5,538 nucleotides of DNA from Elusimicrobiota bacterium (GTDB lineage: Bacteria; Elusimicrobiota; UBA5214; JBBAAG01), in assembly GCA_041658405.1 (NCBI GenBank), contig JBBAAG010000120.1, positions 1 through 5,538 on the forward strand. The letters are read 5' to 3'. Below, piece after piece: positions 1-5,538 of this stretch (within the stretch, counting starts at the first letter, position 1; each line of letters starts with the position of its first letter). Below the pieces are notes generated by a model. It was not told the DNA's origin. It was given only the letters and a program-made list of their open reading frames with translations, and did no database searches. Position numbers and translations under genes: made by a program.

Positions 1-852
1 GTCAGTTACTGGATCACGGGAAATAAAGCGTCCCACAAATGAGTCATAGTACCTCGCGCCCATGAGTGATAAACCGGTATCGTCGTTACGAACGCCTAAC
101 GAACCAATAAACCCGTAAATAGCTGCCGTGCCACTGCTATCTAAGATATTCCCAAACGGGTCGTATTTGTATGTTCCTGTGATATTGCCGTTACCGTCGG
201 TCACCGCAGCCACGCTGCCTAACCCATCACAGTGATAATAGTTAGTTGTGATTATGTTTCCGCCAAGAGATTGGACGGAACACACCATCTCGTTCCCGGG
301 CCAAACATACACATAGCGTGTTACAGTGTCCCCGTTGATTTCATAAATGTTGTTGCATTGCAGAGCGTCGTAGATACAACGCTGAGTTTCTGTGGGGCTA
401 CTGGCATTAGCTTCGTATTTCTCTACTTCCATCCTCTTCCCCGCGTGGTTGTAGATATATTTTTGGTAACTCCCGTTGGGGAATATTAGCTTGTTAAGCC
501 TGTTTTCGTAGTCGTATTCATAACTTGTGGTATTGTTATTCTCTGTTTTTTCTGTCATATTCCCATTACCGTCGTAGCCATAACTCAACGCTGTATACGT
601 ACTCTTATACGCCGATACCCCTACCATAATACTCCCTGTTGTGTCAGATAAGTCATAGTTATCTGTATTTCCCGTCCCGCCATTTAACGCGGTACACTGT
701 ACCTGTGCCCCGGTCAACTCGTTGGCTGCGTTGTACTGGTACGCTGCGTTCCCGCCCCAGTCGGTGTATGTTGTGCGGTTACCCGCATCATCATAGTTAT
801 ACGCCTGTGTGTGCGTGTCCGGGTACGTAACTTCTTTTAACTGATAATTATC
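1..852 (-). CDS. Third Rhs/YD-repeat core fragment, no native start, runs off the left edge
   Basis: Conceptual translation from 852 to 1 is open throughout and collinear with the second copy (846 bases with no indel). It reads DNYQLKEVTYPD, the YD repeats, YHCDGLGS, YDPFG and GRFISRDPVTD, where the window ends just short of the expected DPKGL. An in-frame stop at 855-853 closes the frame upstream, and no start codon lies at the fragment's beginning. The first in-frame ATG is at 627-625, with AGGGAG just upstream, but both are inside YD-repeat sequence and occur in copy 2 as well, so use as a start is doubtful. It follows the membrane immunity gene without a gap. By analogy with the two complete units it should end in a third, unseen tip with its own immunity gene. 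It is best regarded as an orphan cassette or silent recombination donor rather than a complete rhs gene. Confidence 0.75.
1..852 (-). repeat. Rhs core direct repeat, copy 3 (continues left)
   Basis: Homology with copy 2 begins at 852 (or at 846 if the last six bases, which include one mismatch, are chance) and continues beyond the left edge. It begins about 177 bases further into the Rhs core than copy 2 does, so the units were cut at different points of the same gene. Confidence 0.88.
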
Positions 853-1687
853 TTATCCAATATTTGACAAAGATTATTCCCATGTACCACAAGCCCCAGA
901 TAAATACAATCTGTTTTATCCAAAATATGATGTAGTATGCCCTATCAAGTGTCAATCGTGATCTCTCATTTATAAGCCTGTAATTATAGGAAGAATATAC
1001 TGCAGGGGCTATGAGTTTATATATTGCACGTTTAAAATATTTTATGAGGTGAAATACCAATAAAAAGAGTAAGCAGTATATAAATATCTTAACTTCAAAA
1101 TATGTAACCTTTCTCACTAGCAGACAAAATATTATAAATAATGATATTGCTAGTAAAACAAATTCTGTTATTAGCAGTTTATTAAAATTATTTTTCCTCT
1201 TCTTTTCTAACACTTTTCTCTTTTCAAAGTCTTTAAGCCGGATTAATGTTGTTGTATCTACACAATCGCTTGGCGTGTATTTAACAATGTCGGCAAGTAT
1301 ACTATAATAATCGCCTCCGCCTACTAAGGAGTTGCTTAGACCAATAGAAGTTGTTCTACCATCCCTAAAAGATATAAATGTTATATTATTAAGAACTGCT
1401 ATTGAAAATACACTTTTAACCTCATACCACATGTATTGTTTTGTTCGCTTGGGAATCAAGTGATTATATACCGTAAGTCCGTCTTCGTTATAGTCAAGAA
1501 AAATAATCCTCTTTATCCATTCCCAAAGAAATATTAGGAACATTACTGAACAAATTATATATCCAATTGTATTTGTTAAAGTAGTTGTGTTTTTAGATGC
1601 ATCAAAAAATGCTGAAAGTATTACTAAACCGAAAAATACAATAAATATCCATATATTTCTTCCAACTGCTATTACTTGTTTTTTCAT
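848..1687 (-). CDS. Multi-pass membrane protein, predicted immunity to the glycine-rich Rhs tip
   Basis: The 279-aa product has hydrophobic segments at about 11-29, 39-56, 171-191, 196-214 and 251-275, so roughly five membrane passes. Residues 60-140 form a soluble block between segments two and three (LDYNEDGLTVYN, then FISFRDGRTTSIG) with the strand and turn pattern of small bacterial PH-like domains; that fold call is tentative. A Lys/Arg-rich stretch at 152-170 suggests a cytoplasmic side. The start codon overlaps the toxin stop as ATGA and no good Shine-Dalgarno is present, so translation is probably coupled to the toxin, as is common for toxin-immunity pairs. Placement straight after a tip with a hydrophobic glycine-rich end argues for a membrane immunity protein that blocks insertion or pore opening. 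The gene is very AT-rich compared with the Rhs core. The TAA stop lies inside the start of the next Rhs copy. No named family is recognised. Confidence 0.8.
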   Translation of the reverse strand: MKKQVIAVGRNIWIFIVFFGLVILSAFFDASKNTTTLTNTIGYIICSVMFLIFLWEWIKRIIFLDYNEDGLTVYNHLIPKRTKQYMWYEVKSVFSIAVLNNITFISFRDGRTTSIGLSNSLVGGGDYYSILADIVKYTPSDCVDTTTLIRLKDFEKRKVLEKKRKNNFNKLLITEFVLLAISLFIIFCLLVRKVTYFEVKIFIYCLLFLLVFHLIKYFKRAIYKLIAPAVYSSYNYRLINERSRLTLDRAYYIIFWIKQIVFIWGLWYMGIIFVKYWIR

Positions 1688-3420
1688 TTGAATGATTCAA
1701 TTAATTTATGAGTTTGCGATTTACCGTAATTATAGCCCCAGTAGCCTCCAGCAATAGATAGCGGTAAACTTAATCCTATGGGTTCACCTAAAAGCGTACC
1801 AGCACTAGCTCCTAATATTCCAGTTACTGTACCAACCGCGTTCTCTGCATATATTTCCGCTACATCACTCAAGTAATTGCTTAAAGGTTCATATGCTGTT
1901 TTTTGCGATTGATCAACTAAATCTAAAGCTGTACTTGTAGCAAATGAAAAAAATGACAACGAATCACTAAGGTTTTTTAATGAATCTTTCAGGCTTCTAC
2001 CAACACCAACTAGGTCTTGAACAATACTTTTGGTTGTTGGGTTGGTATTCACTGCGTTACTAAGCGTATCCTGTACTACTTTATCATTCGCTGCTGAACT
2101 AATAATATCGGCAGCGGTAACTTCAGTTTCAATTACTTTTTGTGCTATATTGCTAACTGTTTCTGCGGGATTATTTTCTGCATTTTTAGTATTCCCAGTA
2201 GCGCTATCGTTGTTATTACCAAAGAACAGTTCAGCACAAGAACTAGGATTATAATCAAGTTCATCGCACATATCAAAACTCATGTCTCTATAACCTTGTC
2301 CAAAAGCTGCTAGAGTGTCTCTTGCTTCTTTGCTGAGTGGTTCTTCATATTCTTTAGAAAACAACCCCTTCGGGTCTATCAAGTTTAACGGGTTGTTACG
2401 GCAGTATACGTACTTGTTGAAAGAAACAGAATCGCTCATGTCAGTTACTGGATCACGGGAAATGAACCGTCCGATAAACGAGTCGTAGTACCTCGCGCCC
2501 ATGAGTGATAAACCGGTATCGTCATTCCTCACACCCAGAGAACCGATAAACCCGTATATCGCTGCTGTTCCGCTACTGTCTAATATATTCCCAAACGGGT
2601 CGTATTTGTATGTTCCGGTTATATTCCCACTTCCATCAGTCACCGCAGCCACGCTGCCTAACCCATCACAGTGATAGTAGTTTGTTGTGACAATGTTTCC
2701 GCCAAGAGATTGGACAGAACACACCATCTCGTTACCGGGCCAAACATACACATAGCGTGTTACAGTGTCCCCATTGATTTCATAAATGTTGTTGCATTGC
2801 AGAGCGTCGTAGATACAGTATTGTGTCTCTGTCGGACTACTTTCGTTGACTTTGTATTTTTCCACTGACATTCTTTTCCCCGCGTGGTTGTAGATATATT
2901 TTTGGTAACTCCCGTTGGGGAATATTAGCTTGTTAAGCCTGTTTTCGTAATCGTACTCGTATGAAGTAGTTTTATCGTTCTCTATTTTTTCTGTCATATT
3001 CCCATTACCGTCGTAGCCATAACTCAATGCTGTATACGTACTCTTATACGCCGATACCCCTACCATAATACTCCCTGTGGTGTCAGACAAGTCGTAGTTA
3101 CCTGTGTTTCCTGTTCCACCTGTTAAGTTAGTACACGTTACTTGTGCACCAGTCAGTTCATTCCCAGCGTTGTACTGGTACGCTGCATTCCCGCCCCAGT
3201 CGGTGTATGTTGTGCGGTTACCCGCATCATCATAGTTATACGCCTGTGTGTGCGTGTCCGGATACGTAACTTCTTTTAACTGATAAATATCATCATACCC
3301 ATATCCCGCAGTACCGTCAATAGAATGGAAGTACGGCATCCCGGAAAGATTACTGTCTATATTTTCTACCCAATTGTTAGCGTTGTAGGTATACGACGTT
3401 TCTATACCGTTAGGAAACAT
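1684..3420 (-). CDS. Orphan Rhs/YD-repeat toxin with a glycine-rich, probably membrane-active C-terminal tip
   Basis: The 578-aa product has YD repeats (NYDDAGNRT, YEYDYENRL) over residues 1-200, then the Rhs core: YHCDGLGS (249-256), YDPFG, GRF (317-319), DPVTD (323-327) and DPKGL (349-353). The 225-residue tip (354-578) shares only a linker (360-376) with the other tip. Its middle is Asn/Thr/Ser-rich and looks helical, and it ends in a glycine- and alanine-rich hydrophobic stretch (about 529-566, including GILGASAGTLLG). I do not recognise a named toxin family. A pore-forming or membrane-disturbing action is inferred from this stretch and from the multi-pass membrane protein encoded next, which overlaps by ATGA. 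The ATG at 3420 is itself inside a YD repeat: the same frame is open back to the immunity stop at 3463 and encodes FDYYKTGTRKIMFPNG, so the natural N-terminus is missing. A weak AAGA precedes the ATG. It is either translated by reinitiation or serves as a silent donor for a full-length rhs gene. Confidence 0.85.
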   Translation of the reverse strand: MFPNGIETSYTYNANNWVENIDSNLSGMPYFHSIDGTAGYGYDDIYQLKEVTYPDTHTQAYNYDDAGNRTTYTDWGGNAAYQYNAGNELTGAQVTCTNLTGGTGNTGNYDLSDTTGSIMVGVSAYKSTYTALSYGYDGNGNMTEKIENDKTTSYEYDYENRLNKLIFPNGSYQKYIYNHAGKRMSVEKYKVNESSPTETQYCIYDALQCNNIYEINGDTVTRYVYVWPGNEMVCSVQSLGGNIVTTNYYHCDGLGSVAAVTDGSGNITGTYKYDPFGNILDSSGTAAIYGFIGSLGVRNDDTGLSLMGARYYDSFIGRFISRDPVTDMSDSVSFNKYVYCRNNPLNLIDPKGLFSKEYEEPLSKEARDTLAAFGQGYRDMSFDMCDELDYNPSSCAELFFGNNNDSATGNTKNAENNPAETVSNIAQKVIETEVTAADIISSAANDKVVQDTLSNAVNTNPTTKSIVQDLVGVGRSLKDSLKNLSDSLSFFSFATSTALDLVDQSQKTAYEPLSNYLSDVAEIYAENAVGTVTGILGASAGTLLGEPIGLSLPLSIAGGYWGYNYGKSQTHKLIESFK

Positions 3421-3462
3421 TATTTTCTTGCGTGTACCAGTTTTGTAGTAATCAAAACTTAA
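2362..3462 (-). repeat. Rhs core direct repeat, copy 2
   Basis: The longest copy in the window. It starts immediately after the TAG stop of the exported immunity gene and ends at DPKGL. It matches copy 3 at offset 2439 without indels over 846 bases. Bases 3190-3285 differ from 751-846 at one position in 96, while other stretches differ by about 30 percent, mostly silently. Confidence 0.9.
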
Positions 3463-4221
3463 CTATTTCTCTTTCTTGATTTCTTTAATATCTTTGACCC
3501 ATATTAAAACATCCGTATAATGATGCGATGTAATAGAATGGAATAAAGTACCCTTTATCAGTATTTTCTTATTAATTAGTTGTTTCACTCTTTGGTATTC
3601 CGATGTTGCTATTTGAATTCGCTCAATATTTACAACTGTTTCTGAATCAAACTTATTTTTCGAATTAGGCATTACATTGATAGGTTTTTCTAACTTAATC
3701 ACATGATACTTGACTTTTGTGTCTGTTTCAGGATTTTCGCCGTAATTAGGCGGTCCATACTCGTCTGCTTCTTCTAAAGCACCTCTTAATTCCACAATTT
3801 CCGGTTCATACTTATACCATTTCAAGCCTTCTTTTACTTCATATAACCTTATTAAGCTAAGAAATAGATTTTTCTTTAGAAAACCAGCAACAAATACTTT
3901 TTTATTAATCATATCTTTTAGTTTCTTTAACAGTTTATCATCGTCAGTATCAATCCGAATCAATGAAGTAGTAGTAACTAGAGAGTAATACTTGTCTTTG
4001 TTGTCATTGATTTGCATTTCTTTTATTATGCCTTCCGCTTCTACAAAACGAGAAATATATATATTTTTTTTATTTGTACTTTTATTTCTTTTTAGAGTTT
4101 TTTGATTTGATATACTAATAAAAGTATTATTTGAAGGTTGCTCGGCATTTACCAAATTATACTGTAAATAAAAAAACATAAATATATTAAACATAATTAC
4201 CATTGAGCAGCGAGATATCAT
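3463..4221 (-). CDS. Predicted exported DUF4431-like immunity protein for the lysozyme-like Rhs tip
   Basis: The 252-aa product starts with a hydrophobic signal peptide (about residues 1-26) and a plausible signal peptidase I site after VNA26. The start at 4221 has GAAGGG six bases upstream; an in-frame ATG seven codons in is the alternative. The C-terminal half has GPPNY (156-160), a long beta-rich stretch, INKKILIKGTL (216-226) and TSHHYTDVLIWV (231-242), which I recognise from memory as the DUF4431 pattern; a profile search would settle it. Residues 105-115 (INKKVFVAGFL) repeat the 216-226 motif, suggesting two related small beta domains. It lies directly behind the lysozyme-like tip, so its job is most likely to bind and block that toxin in the periplasm or outside the membrane. 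No catalytic motif is visible. The TAG stop abuts the next Rhs fragment. Immunity function is inferred from position and localisation. Confidence 0.82.
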   Translation of the reverse strand: MISRCSMVIMFNIFMFFYLQYNLVNAEQPSNNTFISISNQKTLKRNKSTNKKNIYISRFVEAEGIIKEMQINDNKDKYYSLVTTTSLIRIDTDDDKLLKKLKDMINKKVFVAGFLKKNLFLSLIRLYEVKEGLKWYKYEPEIVELRGALEEADEYGPPNYGENPETDTKVKYHVIKLEKPINVMPNSKNKFDSETVVNIERIQIATSEYQRVKQLINKKILIKGTLFHSITSHHYTDVLIWVKDIKEIKKEK

Positions 4222-4227
4222 AAATTA

Positions 4228-4233
4228 CCCTTC
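4228..4233 (-). promoter_or_regulatory. Ribosome binding site of the exported immunity gene
   Basis: On the minus strand GAAGGG lies six bases before the ATG at 4221-4219, in the 34-base gap after the upstream toxin stop. It supports the longer of the two possible starts, the one that gives a complete signal peptide. Confidence 0.5.
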
Positions 4234-4255
4234 AGAAACATCTATATATTTAAAG

Positions 4256-5538
4256 TCACCGCCTATAATTTGAGTACTGCGCAACAGTACCTTGTTTAAA
4301 ACCTTCATATTCTTGTATTACATTCGCAAATATAGTAAGTTGAGCATCGTCGAGAGAACTAATTGGTGTATCTGCTAGGAAACCTGTTTGCTCAACGATA
4401 AATTGTATATAAGCTTCTGTTCTATTTTCATTTGGAGGAGCATATTTATACATGGTATCTCTAATTGATAAATTGTTATATACATCTCTCAACAGTCTTG
4501 ATATTGCTTTAAAACCAGTCTCATAATCAGGAAACACTGATCTCTCATCTATACATGCTATTGCTCCATATTTATCTGGATTATCTCCACATTCCATATT
4601 TCCAGGATTGTTGTGCCTCCAAGAAATTGTCCCACCTTGTCGTATTTGAGAATAGTTGCCATAATTAATTACAATACCTAATTCTCCAAATTTTTTTGCA
4701 GTAACCTGAGTTTCTTCAAATAATGTTGTTATTTTCGAAAGAATACTAACCTTTCCTGATTCCTCAAGTATTGTTGCTATGTCATCTATACTTTGTGCTG
4801 ATGCAATTTCAAACCCTTGTCCTTTGGATGCTAATATGTCTAGTACTTCTTCGCTAAGCGGTTCATCATTCTGTAAACCCTTCGGGTCTATTAAGTTTAT
4901 CGGGTTGTTCCTACAATACACATACTTGTTGAACGCCACGGAATCGCTCATATCAGTGACGGGGTCTCGAGAAATGAACCGTCCGATAAACGAGTCATAA
5001 TATCTCGCGCCCATGAGTGATAAACCGGTATCGTCGTTACGAACGCCTAACGAACCAATGAATCCGTATATCGCAGGTGTACCGCTACTATCCAATATAT
5101 TCCCAAATGGGTCGTATTTGTATGTTCCGGTTATGTTGCCCGCACCGTCGGTAACAGCTGCGACACTGCCCAATCCGTCACAATGATAATAGTTTGTTGT
5201 GACAATGTTTCCGCCGAGGGATTGGACGGAACACACCATCTCGTTCCCGGGCCAAACATACACATAGCGTGTCACTGTATCCCCGTTGATTTCGTAAATG
5301 TTGTTGCATTGCAGAGCGTCGTAGATACACCTTTGGGTTGCCGTAGGGCTGCTGGCATTAGCTTCGTATTTCTCTACTTCCATCCTCTTCCCCGCGTGGT
5401 TGTAGATATATTTTTGGTAACTTCCGTTGGGGAATATTAGCTTGTTAAGCCTGTTTTCGTAATCGTACTCGTATGAAGTAGTTTTATCGTTCTCTATTTT
5501 TTCTGTCATATTCCCATTACCGTCGTAGCCATAACTCA
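4256..5538 (-). CDS. Rhs/YD-repeat toxin, C-terminal part, with lysozyme-like (NNPGN-type) tip; 5' end outside window
   Basis: The frame is open across the right edge: nine codons precede the first in-window ATG (5509), which lies inside a YD repeat (GYDGNGNMTEK) and is probably not the true start. Numbered from that ATG (417 aa), residues 1-212 are Rhs core: YHCDGLGS at 108-115, YDPFG, GRF at 176-178 and the terminal DPKGL at 208-212. In studied Rhs proteins this core forms a shell around the toxin and the chain is cut near DPxGL. Residues 216-232 are a short linker shared with the second tip, followed by a helical stretch. Residues 284-417 carry WRHNNPGN (297-304), YGAI (314-317), FPDYETGF (326-333) and YAPPNEN (356-362). 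This pattern belongs to a lysozyme-like family often annotated in phages as structural protein P5, so I infer peptidoglycan attack; the catalytic residues are not established. The next gene, 34 bases on, encodes an exported protein, which fits a target outside the cytoplasm. It may be the end of a full-length rhs gene or another orphan unit. Confidence 0.88.
   Translation of the reverse strand, partial: SYGYDGNGNMTEKIENDKTTSYEYDYENRLNKLIFPNGSYQKYIYNHAGKRMEVEKYEANASSPTATQRCIYDALQCNNIYEINGDTVTRYVYVWPGNEMVCSVQSLGGNIVTTNYYHCDGLGSVAAVTDGAGNITGTYKYDPFGNILDSSGTPAIYGFIGSLGVRNDDTGLSLMGARYYDSFIGRFISRDPVTDMSDSVAFNKYVYCRNNPINLIDPKGLQNDEPLSEEVLDILASKGQGFEIASAQSIDDIATILEESGKVSILSKITTLFEETQVTAKKFGELGIVINYGNYSQIRQGGTISWRHNNPGNMECGDNPDKYGAIACIDERSVFPDYETGFKAISRLLRDVYNNLSIRDTMYKYAPPNENRTEAYIQFIVEQTGFLADTPISSLDDAQLTIFANVIQEYEGFKQGTVAQYSNYRR
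4874..5538 (-). repeat. Rhs core direct repeat, copy 1
   Basis: Homologous to 2362-3026 (offset 2512) and, as far as it extends, to 1-587. Homology stops at the DPKGL codons on the cassette side and continues past the right edge. It is a mosaic: 5391-5538 differs from copy 2 at one base in 148, whereas 5352-5391 is identical to copy 3 over 40 bases and differs from copy 2 at 12. Confidence 0.9.

Noticed and set aside
232..489. A plus-strand frame conserved in all three Rhs copies (also at 2671-2868 and 5183-5440)
   Set aside because: It is the antisense shadow of the Rhs coding frame; its conservation follows from the repeat, and it has no ribosome binding site or recognisable domain.
639..830. 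Plus-strand open frame opposite the third Rhs fragment
   Set aside because: It lies fully antisense to a continuous Rhs frame, has low-complexity basic content and no sign of being a gene.
2030..2254. Plus-strand hydrophobic open frame opposite the second tip
   Set aside because: Its hydrophobic look arises from the antisense of an Asn/Ser/Thr-rich coding region, and the minus-strand frame is clearly the coding one.
4222..4255. AT-rich gap as a promoter for the exported immunity gene
   Set aside because: Only 34 bases with no convincing -35/-10 pair; the AT-rich run is expected from local composition. Only the ribosome binding site is supported.
4256..4874. Prophage remnant because of the phage-like lysozyme domain
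   Set aside because: The domain is fused in frame to an Rhs core and no other phage gene is present, so a toxin tip is the simpler reading.
4779..5000. Plus-strand open frame across the Rhs/tip boundary of unit 1
   Set aside because: It is antisense to DPKGL and the linker of a well-supported minus-strand gene.
1..5538. CRISPR array or insertion sequence as the cause of the repeats
   Set aside because: The repeats are at least 665-852 bases, coding and in direct orientation; there is no transposase frame, terminal inverted repeat or short repeat-spacer pattern.

Overview
The window is a minus-strand tandem array of Rhs (YD-repeat) polymorphic-toxin modules; every supported gene lies on the minus strand, so it is best read from base 5538 down to base 1. 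Three copies of the same Rhs C-terminal region recur with spacings of 2512 and 2439 bases. Between the copies sit two unrelated AT-rich toxin tip/immunity pairs. This is the layout of a polymorphic toxin locus carrying displaced ('orphan') tip-immunity cassettes.

Unit 1 (5538-3463) is an Rhs core running in from beyond the right edge. It ends at the DPKGL motif and is followed by a 205-residue tip with an NNPGN-type lysozyme-like domain, then an exported DUF4431-like candidate immunity protein. Unit 2 (3462-848) is a second Rhs fragment that begins directly after the immunity stop codon. It ends at DPKGL and carries a different, 225-residue tip with a glycine-rich hydrophobic segment, overlapping by ATGA with a multi-pass membrane protein as candidate immunity. 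Unit 3 (852-1) is a third Rhs fragment that starts on top of the second immunity stop codon and runs off the left edge, so its tip and immunity gene are not visible.

The modules abut with almost no spacer (34 bases between tip 1 and immunity 1, none or nearly none elsewhere). I see no internal promoter or terminator, which suggests either one long transcript from upstream or mostly silent cassettes used as recombination donors. The Rhs copies are mosaics: copy 1 matches copy 2 almost perfectly in some tracts and copy 3 perfectly in others, pointing to gene conversion or homologous exchange. Base composition changes sharply between the Rhs core (30 of 60 G+C in 241-300) and the cassette DNA (13 of 60 in 1081-1140).

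The predicted locations of the two immunity proteins fit their toxins: an exported protein beside a wall-directed domain, and a membrane protein beside a membrane-active tip. Both toxins would therefore act at the cell envelope. The organism cannot be named from this window. It is a bacterium of moderate to low G+C, and the exported immunity protein is compatible with a Gram-negative cell but does not prove one.
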